Source: Kribbella antiqua (GTDB taxonomy: Bacteria > Actinomycetota > Actinomycetes > Propionibacteriales > Kribbellaceae). Taken from it: a stretch of DNA of 64,000 nucleotides. The notes beneath the pieces are model-generated. The model was not told the DNA's origin. It was given only the letters and a program-made list of their open reading frames with translations, and ran no database searches. The DNA is taken from positions 186,001-250,000 of the forward strand of contig NZ_SLWR01000008.1 in NCBI RefSeq assembly GCF_004345665.1. The letters are read 5' to 3'. Below, one piece after another: positions 24,832 to 33,144 of this stretch (its first letter is position 1; every line of letters begins with the position of its first letter). The position numbers and the translations under genes are program-made.

Positions 24832-25542
24832 TCACGCCGAGTCCTTCACCGCGGACCAACCACCGTCGACCACCACGCTGGCTCCAGTCACGTACGACGC
24901 CTCCTCGGACAACAGGAACGCAACGACCTGCGCCACCTCGTCCGGCCGGCCAATCCGCCCCATCGCCGTCGCCTGCGCACTGCGCTCCTTGCCTTCGGAG
25001 CTGACGCGATCCCACGCAGCGGTGTCCACCGGCCCGGGAAGCACTGTGTTCACCCGGATCGAGCCGCCGTACTCGACCGCCAATTGCCGCCCAAGAGCTA
25101 CCAGTGCCCCCTTGCTCGCCGCGTACGCCGGATGCCCGGGGATCCCGGCCAGTGCGTGCACCGACGACACCAGTACGACGGACCTCAGGTCGTCGTACAG
25201 AGCCTGGAAGCCAAGGAAGGCGGCGGTGAGATTCACGTCGAGCTGACGCTGCCAGCTCGAGGGTGACAACTCGTGCGCCGGCCGGACATCGACGATGAAG
25301 GCGTTGCTGACGAGCCCGTCGATCGGTCCGAGTTCGTCACGGCCGCGCGACCGCACCTCGGCCCAGGTGTCCTGCGCGGTGACATCACCCAGTACGGCGA
25401 TCGCCCGGCCCGGCAGCTCCTTACACGGCTGCACGTCGACCTGCACCACCGAAGCGCCGTCGGCCAGCAGTCGCTCGACACAGGCAGCACCGATCCCGGA
25501 CGCGGCCCCGGTCACCACGATCACCCGCCCCGTCAATCGCAC
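24832..25542 (-). CDS. SDR-family sugar dehydrogenase-like enzyme
   Basis: Classical short-chain dehydrogenase, 236 residues: cofactor motif TGAASGIGAA, acid residue VDVQP suited to NAD, catalytic serine in VLVSSVHALAG and YAASK (Tyr/Lys), and C-terminal GASVVVDGGWSAV. In this locus oxidation of galactose or a similar aldose to the lactone is the simplest role; that is inference. GTG 25542 has TGAGGAGG upstream. It begins an operon SDR - gntR - dehydratase. Confidence 0.8.
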   Translation of the reverse strand: MRLTGRVIVVTGAASGIGAACVERLLADGASVVQVDVQPCKELPGRAIAVLGDVTAQDTWAEVRSRGRDELGPIDGLVSNAFIVDVRPAHELSPSSWQRQLDVNLTAAFLGFQALYDDLRSVVLVSSVHALAGIPGHPAYAASKGALVALGRQLAVEYGGSIRVNTVLPGPVDTAAWDRVSSEGKERSAQATAMGRIGRPDEVAQVVAFLLSEEASYVTGASVVVDGGWSAVKDSA

Positions 25543-25562
25543 CGACGCCTCCTCAGTCGAAA

Positions 25563-25573
25563 CATAATTTATG
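25563..25573. promoter_or_regulatory. AT-rich palindrome upstream of the SDR operon
   Basis: CATAATTTATG is a perfect 11-bp palindrome in an AT-rich pocket 21 bases before the SDR start. The form CATAANNNATG recurs at 32219 between the ABC-transporter binding protein and the second gntR, so it may be the FadR-type operator of the locus. Confidence 0.45.
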
Positions 25574-25616
25574 AATTAACGGTGGCACATCCGAGCCTGC
25601 TGAGCAAGCCGCGCAG

Positions 25617-26864
25617 TCAGGCGTTCAGCAGACGCTGGTTCCAGCGCCGCTGCCACTCGACGTTGCGCCAGCCGGGATGGTGAGGTGCCGAGTTGGAGCC
25701 GAGGACGGTGCCCCAGAACCCGTGCTCGATACACTTCTCGACCGCGTACTCCGCGATGCCCTGCCCGACGGGCCCGTCCTCGAACTCGGCGAGCAGCGGC
25801 GTGTAGCCGATCCACCCTTCGCCGATGACCGCCGGAACGTCGTGACGGTCCGCCCAGCGCCCGATCACGTCCAGCCGATCGTCGATCGCCTGTCGCATCG
25901 CGACGCGGAATGCGCCGTAGTTCTCGTAGAGCCAGCGATCCCACTTGACCGGGTCGACCCAGTCGTAGCTGTAGAACATGCTCGCCGACACGCCGGTCGC
26001 TTCGAGCCGCCACTGTTCCGCCGCCGTGGCGTAGGTGGCGAATTCCGGCGCGTCCTCCCGCAACAGGGATCGCAGTGCGGGACGCGGAAACTCCGGCGGT
26101 GGCACCCGTACGCCTGCCCATTCCTCCAGCGCCGAGAGCACGCCGTACACATAGACGTGGAAATGCGCGATCTGCCCGTTGTCCGGAACGGCGTCCATGT
26201 CGAGGTACGGCGTGATGCCGTAACAGGAGGTCGACAAGACATCGGAGTGGCGCTTGCGCATCAGGTCGACGGCCTCCGAGACGTGGCCGCGTTGCCCCCA
26301 GTACGGATCACTGCCGACGTCGCGCAGCCGGCTCAGGTCGACCTCGTTGTGCAGCTCCGCGTACGCGATGCGATCGGCAAGGTCGCAGTCCTTGAGGTAT
26401 TGCACGAGATCCGACATCGCCAAGGCCATGGTCCGATGTCGCTCTTCGGGCGCGACGTTCACCAGAGCGTCGTACCAGTCGCGGGTCTCGAGGAAGGCGG
26501 GGCTCTGCTGGTACTCCCAGGACGACAGGATCACGAAGCAGTCATGCCGCCGCGCCGACTCGAAGAGTTCGCGCAGTCGTTGCCGGCCGTCGATGACGGC
26601 ACCACCCCGTACGTCGTACCAGCGGGTGCGGGCGCCGACCGAGCCGCCCATACCGGCGATGCGCAGCCGAGTGGTGTCGATGCCGTGGTCGCCGAAGAGC
26701 AGGTACGGCATGGCGCAGATCCGGACCGTGTTGTAGCCGCGGTCGACGGCCTGGCCGAAGGCCGCGTCGAGATCGTGGAAGGGTTCGCCGGCTGCGGTCT
26801 GGGTGTACCACGAGAAGTCCCAGAGCGTGATCGTCAAACGCTGTGGCAGGTGTGCGGGAATCAT
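25617..26864 (-). CDS. Cellulase-like glycoside hydrolase (TIM barrel), cytoplasmic
   Basis: 415 residues, TIM-barrel hydrolase of the cellulase-like group related to GH5 (clan A). YNTVRICAMPYLLFG near the start, AELHNEVDLS with the probable acid/base Glu, and PAVIGEGWIGYTP with the probable nucleophile Glu are visible. There is no signal peptide, so it acts on an imported sugar. It sits 3 bases before the GH2 gene's stop side and belongs with the ABC importer operon on the minus strand. Substrate unknown; a galactoside or glycoside oligomer fits the neighbours. Confidence 0.75.
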   Translation of the reverse strand: MIPAHLPQRLTITLWDFSWYTQTAAGEPFHDLDAAFGQAVDRGYNTVRICAMPYLLFGDHGIDTTRLRIAGMGGSVGARTRWYDVRGGAVIDGRQRLRELFESARRHDCFVILSSWEYQQSPAFLETRDWYDALVNVAPEERHRTMALAMSDLVQYLKDCDLADRIAYAELHNEVDLSRLRDVGSDPYWGQRGHVSEAVDLMRKRHSDVLSTSCYGITPYLDMDAVPDNGQIAHFHVYVYGVLSALEEWAGVRVPPPEFPRPALRSLLREDAPEFATYATAAEQWRLEATGVSASMFYSYDWVDPVKWDRWLYENYGAFRVAMRQAIDDRLDVIGRWADRHDVPAVIGEGWIGYTPLLAEFEDGPVGQGIAEYAVEKCIEHGFWGTVLGSNSAPHHPGWRNVEWQRRWNQRLLNA

Positions 26865-26867
26865 CGG

Positions 26868-28892
26868 TCATCGGCCTTCCGGGAGCGCCGCGGCGGCGAA
26901 GTCGTCGTACACGAGTCGTCGGGTGGTGGAGTCGAAGCCGAGCAGGCCCATGGTGGAGATGCCGTTGAGCTCCTCGTTGTAGCCCAGCCGCTCCTTGTAG
27001 TCCTTCAGCACCCAGAACAGGTAGCCCGCCACGTAGTCCGGGCGATCTGTGACCTGGTGCCAGTGCGAGCGGAAGTTGGCGGCCTGCCACTCCTCGTTGC
27101 CCTGCTCGGTGTCCGGACCGTGCTGGCCGAGATACGACCACGATCCGTTCTCGGTGATGATGATCGGCTTGTCCGGGTGGTTCTGGTGCACCGCGTCGAT
27201 GGTGGGGCCGAGGTCCTCGTTCTTGCCGTAGAAATAGCCGAAGTACTCATTGAAGCCGACGACGTCGGCGATGTCGAACGCCGGGTCCCAGGACGTCGCC
27301 GACGCCCAGGTGACGGGCCGGTTCTGGATGTCGAGCGCCCTGATCGCGTCCTTCATGTCCTGCAGCCAGGCGCGATACACGGGCGCGCCGTTCGCGTCGA
27401 TCTCGGACTCGTTCTGCAGGCACCACAAGATGACCGACGGCCGGTTGTGCTGGTTCCACGCCATCGTCGCGGCCAGCGCCCGGGACAGTCCGTAGCGCTC
27501 GGTCTGGACGCGTTCCTGGTCGGTGTTCAGCCACATGTTGTCGATGTCGTCCATGACGAACACGCCGTGCCTGTCCGCCCAGTCGTACACGAACGGATGG
27601 CGGTTGTACACGCAGTTGCGCAGGAAGTTCGCGCCGGTCTCCAGCGCGTGGCCGAGCTCGTGCTCGTACTCGCTGATCGTCATCGAACGACCATGTGCGG
27701 CGGACTCCTCGTGCCAGTTGAACCCCTTCAGGAACTGGGGTTCACCGTTGACCTTCAGCAACGTGCCGTCCACGTGCACCGACCGTACGCCGTACGTCGT
27801 CGACAGCTGGTCAACGACGGCCCGGTCCCGCGAGCGCAGCTGAACAGTTGCCCTGAGCAACCGTGGACTGTCGGCGCGCCACGGTGGCGCCCCGGCGATC
27901 TCCAGCGATGTGGTCACGACGGTCACCTCACCAGGCGCGATGTTCACAGGTACGACGCTTCGTCCGGTACCGTGACCCGGTTGCACCACCAGGTCGCCGC
28001 TGAACTGCCGAGTGCCATGGTTGGCGACGATGACGCGGGATTCGAACTCGCCGTCCTGGGCCGAGACGAGCACCTTCGCGATCGTCACCTGCGGAACGGC
28101 TTCCAGCCAAGCCGAGCGAGTGATACCCGCGTAGGGCCAGTAGTCGACCGGCTTCCACGGCACGGCCAGCGGATCGTCGAGGGGGCCGGTGCCCGTCCGG
28201 TAGTCCGTGAAGTCGGCGCGACGGTGGACGCGAACCGCTATCACCGCGACGGAACCGGGCTGCAACGCATCGCCGACCGACAGCGCGAACGGTGTGTGAC
28301 CGCCCTCGTGCGCCCCGGCGAACCGGCCGTTCACCCATACGTCCGCCCGGTAGTTCACGGCAAGGAACATCAGCCGGACCAGCTTCCCGACCCATGCGCC
28401 CGGCACCCGGAGCTCGGTGCGATACCAGGCGTACCCGTCCTGGAACGCCGTACCGGTGCCGAAGCCTGTGCCGTCATAGCTGCCCCAGTCCGGCTCGTCC
28501 TTCAGATCCCAGGAGGAGGGGACGGCGATCCGATCCCAGCCGGCGAGGTCGCCGCCGGGCAAGTGCCATCCGCGGGGGAGTCCTTCATTGTCCGGATCGA
28601 AGCGGAACGCCCAGGTGCCGTCGAGGCTGCGGTAGGCCCTGGTCGGCTCCTGGTGTGCCCATCCGTCGAAGGACGGCACCACGTCGTCGTACTGGAACAG
28701 GACGCCGGTGCCGGCAATCCGCTCGATCCGCGTGCCCGCGGGCTCCCGTTCTCCGTGTGGTGGCAGCGAGGGCGTCGTACCGGCGTAGGCGCGCGGGAGG
28801 GTGAGACTCGGCAGTGCCGCCGTGAGCACGCCGGCTTTGAGGACGGTTCTTCGGGTGGGCATGGAGATTCCGTTCAGGGGTAGGCGGGTCAT
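26868..28892 (-). CDS. GH2-family beta-galactosidase/glucuronidase-like enzyme, Tat-exported
   Basis: 674 residues. A twin-arginine signal (TRRTVLKAGVLTAALPSLTLPRAYA) precedes a sugar-binding jelly roll (GTWAFRFD, AWYRTELRVP), an Ig-like domain and the GH2 barrel with acid/base E495 (WCLQNESE) and nucleophile E581 (IIITENGSW). It hydrolyses beta-galactosides or beta-glucuronides outside the membrane. An ATGA overlap couples it to the upstream permease, so hydrolysis and uptake are made together. The C-terminal domains typical of long LacZ are absent. Confidence 0.88.
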   Translation of the reverse strand: MTRLPLNGISMPTRRTVLKAGVLTAALPSLTLPRAYAGTTPSLPPHGEREPAGTRIERIAGTGVLFQYDDVVPSFDGWAHQEPTRAYRSLDGTWAFRFDPDNEGLPRGWHLPGGDLAGWDRIAVPSSWDLKDEPDWGSYDGTGFGTGTAFQDGYAWYRTELRVPGAWVGKLVRLMFLAVNYRADVWVNGRFAGAHEGGHTPFALSVGDALQPGSVAVIAVRVHRRADFTDYRTGTGPLDDPLAVPWKPVDYWPYAGITRSAWLEAVPQVTIAKVLVSAQDGEFESRVIVANHGTRQFSGDLVVQPGHGTGRSVVPVNIAPGEVTVVTTSLEIAGAPPWRADSPRLLRATVQLRSRDRAVVDQLSTTYGVRSVHVDGTLLKVNGEPQFLKGFNWHEESAAHGRSMTISEYEHELGHALETGANFLRNCVYNRHPFVYDWADRHGVFVMDDIDNMWLNTDQERVQTERYGLSRALAATMAWNQHNRPSVILWCLQNESEIDANGAPVYRAWLQDMKDAIRALDIQNRPVTWASATSWDPAFDIADVVGFNEYFGYFYGKNEDLGPTIDAVHQNHPDKPIIITENGSWSYLGQHGPDTEQGNEEWQAANFRSHWHQVTDRPDYVAGYLFWVLKDYKERLGYNEELNGISTMGLLGFDSTTRRLVYDDFAAAALPEGR

Positions 28893-29812
28893 CCCTTGAG
28901 GCTTCCCTCGGTCAGACCGCTGCGCCAGAAGCGCTGCAGGACGAGGATCGCGACCATGAGCGGGATGACGGACAGGAAGGCGCCGCCGACGGTCAACTGG
29001 TACAAGTCCGGCTGACGATCGGCGAAGGACTGCCAGGAGGTCAGGCCGAGGGTGATCGGGTAGAGCTTCGGGTCCGACAGCATCACCAAGGGCAGGAAGT
29101 AGTTGTTCCAGATCCCGACGAACTGGAACAGGAAGATCGTCACCAGCGCCGGCGCCATGATCCGCAGCGCGAGCGAGGTAAAGATGCGCGCCTCGCCGGC
29201 GCCGTCAATGCGCGCCGCCTCCATCAGCGAATCGGGTACGGCGGCAGCGGCGTAGATCCGGCACAGGTACACACCGAACGGGTTCACGATCGACGGCAGC
29301 AGTACGGCGAGGTAGGTGTTCGCCAGACCGAGCTCGGAGAAGAGCAGGAACAGCGGCAGTGCGAGCGCTGTGCCGGGGATGAGGACGCCCGCGAGGATCA
29401 CGTTGAAGACCGGTTCGCGGCTCCGGAACTCGTACTTGGCCATGGCGTAGCCGGCCATCGCGGCCAGCAGTGTTGCGATCGCCGCGCCGGCACCGGCGTA
29501 CAGGATGCTGTTGAGGGTCCAGCGCAGGTAGATGGAGCCGTCGTACGTCAGGACGTTGCGCAGGTTCTCCCACAGTTGCGGCCGGGAGAACCACAATCCG
29601 AAGCTGCCGAACAGATCGCCGGTCGACTTCGTCGCCGCGACGATCAGCCAGTACACCGGCAGCAGGAAATAGAGCGCGACGACCGTGAGCAGTCCGACGA
29701 CGACGATGCGCCAGCCCAGCGGGGACTGCTGTGCAGCTCTGGTACGACGCCGGGCACGCGGCGCCGACGGCGGTCGCACCGCCGGGGCAGGTTTGTCCGT
29801 GAGCGTGGTCAC
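28889..29812 (-). CDS. Carbohydrate ABC transporter permease (MalG-like)
   Basis: 307 residues, six predicted membrane helices after a basic, proline-rich cytoplasmic N-terminus. The EAA loop reads EAARIDGAGEARIFTSLALRIMAPAL, which contacts the ATPase. It pairs with the MalF-like permease immediately upstream, whose gene end it overlaps by 4 bases. No ATPase gene is in the operon, so a shared MsiK-type ATPase encoded elsewhere is expected, as in many actinomycete CUT1 systems. Confidence 0.92.
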   Translation of the reverse strand: MTTLTDKPAPAVRPPSAPRARRRTRAAQQSPLGWRIVVVGLLTVVALYFLLPVYWLIVAATKSTGDLFGSFGLWFSRPQLWENLRNVLTYDGSIYLRWTLNSILYAGAGAAIATLLAAMAGYAMAKYEFRSREPVFNVILAGVLIPGTALALPLFLLFSELGLANTYLAVLLPSIVNPFGVYLCRIYAAAAVPDSLMEAARIDGAGEARIFTSLALRIMAPALVTIFLFQFVGIWNNYFLPLVMLSDPKLYPITLGLTSWQSFADRQPDLYQLTVGGAFLSVIPLMVAILVLQRFWRSGLTEGSLKG

Positions 29813-30705
29813 CGCTTGTCACCCTTCTGCCCCGTGAGGCGGAGGAAGCCGAACGAGAACACACAGGCGACGAACGCGAGAATGACCGCCTGCGCCGCGG
29901 CCAGGCCGTAGTTGTTGTTGACGAAGGCCTGCGTGTAGGCGGCCAGGTTCGGCGTGTACGACGTACTGATCGCCGTACTGATCGGGCGCAGGACGAGCGG
30001 CTCCGCGAACAACTGCAGGCTGCCGATGATCGTGAAGACCGTGGTCAGGACGATCGCGGGCCGGATCAGCGGGAGCTTGACGTGCCGCACCACCTGCCAG
30101 GCGTTCGCGCCGTCGATGCGCGCCGCCTCGTAGAGGTCGGTGTCGATGGCCTTGAGCTGAGCGACCACGACGAGCATGTTGTAGCCGGCGAACTCCCAGG
30201 TGACGATGTTGGCGACCGACCACAGCACAGTGCCGGACCCGAGGAAGTCGGCGCGGATGCCGGTCTTGCCGAGGATGTCCACGATCGGGCTCACGCCGGG
30301 GACGTAGAGGAATCCCCACAGGATCGAGGCGATCACGCCCGGAACGCCGTACGGCAGGAAATAGGCGCCGCGAAAGAGCGGCACGCCCCACGCCGATGCC
30401 GAGTCGAGCAGCAAGGCGAGAGCCGTCGCCAGCGCAATCATCAACGGGACCTGGACGAGAGCGAACCCCAGCACCCGGAGGATGCTGTCGACGAATCCGG
30501 GGTCGGTCAGCGCCGTGGTGTAGTTGGAGAGTCCGGCGAACACCCGGTGCGAGCCGCCCAGGCCGAGCGGGCCGGAGCGCTCGGTCTTGAGGAGGCTCTG
30601 ATAGACCGCGTAGCCGATCGGCAGGATGAAGAACGCCGCGTACAGCAACAGGAAGGGCATCAGGAAGCCCGCGACCGCACGCCGCCGCGTACTCCGTGTC
30701 GTCAT
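29809..30705 (-). CDS. Carbohydrate ABC transporter permease (MalF-like)
   Basis: 298 residues with six membrane helices and the EAA loop YEAARIDGANAWQVVRHVKLPLIRPA. I chose ATG 30705 (MTTRSTRRRAVAGFLMPFLLL) because it places a basic stretch directly before the first helix and has GGAG upstream. It is the membrane partner of the MalG-like protein. Substrate inferred only from the neighbouring glycosidases and sugar-acid enzymes. Confidence 0.92.
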   Translation of the reverse strand: MTTRSTRRRAVAGFLMPFLLLYAAFFILPIGYAVYQSLLKTERSGPLGLGGSHRVFAGLSNYTTALTDPGFVDSILRVLGFALVQVPLMIALATALALLLDSASAWGVPLFRGAYFLPYGVPGVIASILWGFLYVPGVSPIVDILGKTGIRADFLGSGTVLWSVANIVTWEFAGYNMLVVVAQLKAIDTDLYEAARIDGANAWQVVRHVKLPLIRPAIVLTTVFTIIGSLQLFAEPLVLRPISTAISTSYTPNLAAYTQAFVNNNYGLAAAQAVILAFVACVFSFGFLRLTGQKGDKR

Positions 30706-30726
30706 GTGAGGCTCCAGGGAGTCCGG

Positions 30727-30759
30727 GTCCGGCGCCCGCCCCGCGGGCAGACGCCGGAC
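30727..30759 (-). terminator. Intercistronic stem-loop after the sugar-binding protein gene
   Basis: GTCCGGCG (30727-30734) pairs with CGCCGGAC (30752-30759), with CCCGC/GCGGG nested inside. It lies in the 62-bp gap between the binding protein stop and the first permease. Such hairpins typically protect the upstream message and reduce readthrough, so that binding protein exceeds permease. Confidence 0.6.
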
Positions 30760-30767
30760 GGTGGTTG

Positions 30768-32105
30768 TCAGTCGGCGCGAACCTTCAGGCCCTTGGCCTT
30801 GAGATCGGCGACGGTCGCGGCCTGGGCCGCCTTGACGGCGTCGACGAACGTGCCCTGACCGGCGATCGCCCGCTGGAATCCGTCGTTCAGGTGCTGGTAG
30901 GCGGCCGGCGTAGTGGGAATCCACGCCCAGTCCTGATCGATCGCGGCGTCGGCCTCGGCGAACACGTCGTTGATCTTCTGGCCGCCGAAGAACGGGTACG
31001 GCTTGTCCAGTGCGGATCCCTGCAACGCGTCCTTGGCCGCGGGCCAGCCGTAGCCGCCCTGGATCAACAGGTCGATGCTCTTCGGGTCGGAGTTCAGCCA
31101 GACGGCGAACTTCGTGGCCTCGGTGGGGTACTTCGCACCCTTGAGAACCGCGGTGGACGAACCGCCCCAGTTGGCGGACGCGAACGGCGCGCCGTCCCAC
31201 TGCGGCATCGGGGCCACCCGCCACTTGCCCGCGGTGTCCGGCGCGTTGCCCGACAGGATCGAGTCGCCCCATTGCGCGCTGACCCAGCCGGCGATCTGGC
31301 CGTTCTGCAGGTGTTTGTACCACGCGTTGGCGAAGTCGGGCTCGGTCGCGACCAACTTGTCGCCGACCAGGCTGTCCCAGTATTCGGCCACCTTGAGGGT
31401 CTCCGGCGAGTCGATGTTCACCACCCAGGTGTCACCGTCGACGGAGAACCACTTGGCGCCGGCCTGCCACGCGAGCGAGGTGAACCAGGCCGAGTTGCCC
31501 GGCGGGAACGTGCCGATGTAGACCTTGGGATCCTTCTGCCGGATCGTCGCCGCGGCGGCCTTGTACTCCGTCCAGGTCTTCGGTACGGCGATGCCCCACT
31601 TCTGGAACAGGTCGGATCGGTAGAAGAAGCCCATCGGACCGGACGCCTGCGGGACCGCGTACACACCGTTGCCGTAGGCCACTTGCCGCCACTGCCAGTC
31701 GGCGAACTTGCCCTGGCTGTCCGCGACGCCGTACTTCGTCAGGTCGACCAGACCGTCCTCGAGCAGGAACTCGGGGATGTTCTGGTACTCGACCTGCGCG
31801 AGATCCGGTGCGCCCTTACCCGCCTGCAGGGCAGCGTGCATCTTGGCGTAGCCACCGCTGCTGCCGGCCGGGATCTTCTCCAGCTTGACCTGCACATCCG
31901 GATTCTCCGAGTTCCACAGCGCCACCGCCTTGTCTACGCCGGGTACCCAGGACCAGAAGACGAGCTGGACCTTCTGCCCCGGGGAACGCTGCGTGCCGGC
32001 GTCCGTTGTGTCATCCCCGGAGCCGCATCCGCCGAGTGCCAGCAAGAGTGCCAGGCCACCCAGCAACGCCGTACGGCCACGGCGTCCGAGACGCCAACGC
32101 CTCAT
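30768..32105 (-). CDS. Sugar ABC transporter substrate-binding lipoprotein (CUT1)
   Basis: 445 residues with an Arg-rich lipoprotein signal ending LALLLALGGC, lipidated Cys at 27. The mature protein is a MalE-type binding protein (KVQLVFWSWVPGVDKAVALWN, YQNIPEFLLEDGLVDLTKYG, GSSTAVLKGAKYPTEATKFAVWL). ATG 32105 is preceded by GGGAG; an ATG six codons earlier is less well placed. First gene of the importer operon and divergent from the second FadR-type regulator, which probably controls it. Confidence 0.92.
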   Translation of the reverse strand: MRRWRLGRRGRTALLGGLALLLALGGCGSGDDTTDAGTQRSPGQKVQLVFWSWVPGVDKAVALWNSENPDVQVKLEKIPAGSSGGYAKMHAALQAGKGAPDLAQVEYQNIPEFLLEDGLVDLTKYGVADSQGKFADWQWRQVAYGNGVYAVPQASGPMGFFYRSDLFQKWGIAVPKTWTEYKAAAATIRQKDPKVYIGTFPPGNSAWFTSLAWQAGAKWFSVDGDTWVVNIDSPETLKVAEYWDSLVGDKLVATEPDFANAWYKHLQNGQIAGWVSAQWGDSILSGNAPDTAGKWRVAPMPQWDGAPFASANWGGSSTAVLKGAKYPTEATKFAVWLNSDPKSIDLLIQGGYGWPAAKDALQGSALDKPYPFFGGQKINDVFAEADAAIDQDWAWIPTTPAAYQHLNDGFQRAIAGQGTFVDAVKAAQAATVADLKAKGLKVRAD

Positions 32106-32218
32106 GTCGATCTCCCATCTCACACCAGTCCGTGGTCACCAGCACGAGAGTTGGCGGCCGGTGAGTTCGTGTTGTTGCACGAGCCTGCAGCGGCCGAGGG
32201 GACCTGTCAAGATATAGT

Positions 32219-32229
32219 CATAAAAAATG
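32219..32229. promoter_or_regulatory. AT-rich motif in the divergent SBP/gntR region
   Basis: CATAAAAAATG sits in an AT-rich patch (32210-32240) between the divergent binding protein and gntR genes. It matches CATAANNNATG at 25563. The motif is short and the patch is AT-rich anyway, so it could be a promoter element instead. Confidence 0.4.
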
Positions 32230-32300
32230 TATTCATGTAAAGTGCTCGGCGATGCACCAGTCTTGTCGTTTGCGCCGGCCGGGCGTGGTAAGGACTGCGC

Positions 32301-33035
32301 ATGAACAGATCCAGGACGGGCGGCTACAGCGGGCGGGGTATCCACGGGGAGGTGGTCGAGGAGCTCGGCCGGCGCATCGTGGGCGGCGACCTGGCTGAAG
32401 GCGAGACGATCGACGTCGTCGCGCTGGAGGCCGAGCTCGACGTCAGCAAGACCGTCGTTCGTGAGGCCCTGCGCGTGCTGAAGGCCAAGGGGCTCGTCGA
32501 CGCTCGGCAGAAGCGGGGTACGTTCGTCCAGCCGCGTGCCGAGTGGCGCCTACTCGACCCGGATGTGATCCGCTGGCAGTTCGGCGGCCGGGCGGATGCC
32601 CAACTGCTCGACGATCTCGCCGAGGTTCGTGGCATCTTCGAACCGGCGAGCGCGCGCCTGGCGGCTCTTCGCCACGACGAGGGCGACCTCGCCGCCTTGG
32701 AGCATGCGCTCGAACTCATGTCCGCCGCGGCGGCGGGTCGTGGCAACGCCGTCGAGGCTGATCTCGCGTTCCATCGGGCTCTGCTGGCCTCGACTCACAA
32801 CGAACTGCTCACCCGCATGGAGGTTGTCCTGGAGGCCGGCCTGGCAGCTCGGGATGCCCTGGTCCACGGTGCCGTAGCCGACGACGACCCGACGCCGGCG
32901 CATGCCGCCGTACTGGACGCCATTCGCGACCGCGACCCGGATCGGGCGGCCGATGCCGCGAGCGCTTTGCTCGCCAAGTCCTTGCTCGACGTCGACCGCG
33001 CTCGCTCCAACGCCACGCAACAAGAAGGCACCTGA
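32301..33035 (+). CDS. GntR-family regulator, FadR subfamily (copy 2)
   Basis: 244 residues. Winged helix VALEAELDVSKTVVREALRVLKAKGLVDARQKRGTFVQPRAEWRLLDPDVIRWQF and an FCD domain with ADLAFHRALL and PTPAHAAVLDAI. Strong similarity to the regulator at 24101 points to a duplication within the locus. Divergent from the ABC binding protein gene, so probably its repressor. A preceding ribosome site is weak. Two paralogues in one locus suggests separate effectors for uptake and catabolism, or cross-talk. Confidence 0.88.
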   Translation: MNRSRTGGYSGRGIHGEVVEELGRRIVGGDLAEGETIDVVALEAELDVSKTVVREALRVLKAKGLVDARQKRGTFVQPRAEWRLLDPDVIRWQFGGRADAQLLDDLAEVRGIFEPASARLAALRHDEGDLAALEHALELMSAAAAGRGNAVEADLAFHRALLASTHNELLTRMEVVLEAGLAARDALVHGAVADDDPTPAHAAVLDAIRDRDPDRAADAASALLAKSLLDVDRARSNATQQEGT

Positions 33036-33144
33036 ACTCCCGCAGGCTGCGGATTTCTTGCCTTCGGCACCCAGGCGCCGGGATTGCACCCTGGATGTGT
33101 TTGGGTGGACGTCGTTTGGTTGTTCCGCCAAAGGTGAGGACTGG

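Noticed and set aside
25677..28883. Very long open frame on the plus strand (over 1000 codons) across the cellulase-like and GH2 region
   Set aside because: It is antisense to two well-supported glycosidase genes with intact motifs and has no recognisable domain; long antisense frames are normal in DNA with GC-rich third positions.
33036..33144. Possible c-di-AMP (ydaO-type) riboswitch before the secreted C39 gene
   Set aside because: Some ACCCAGG/ACCCTGG repeats are present, but the conserved core of that riboswitch is not seen and the leader is too short.
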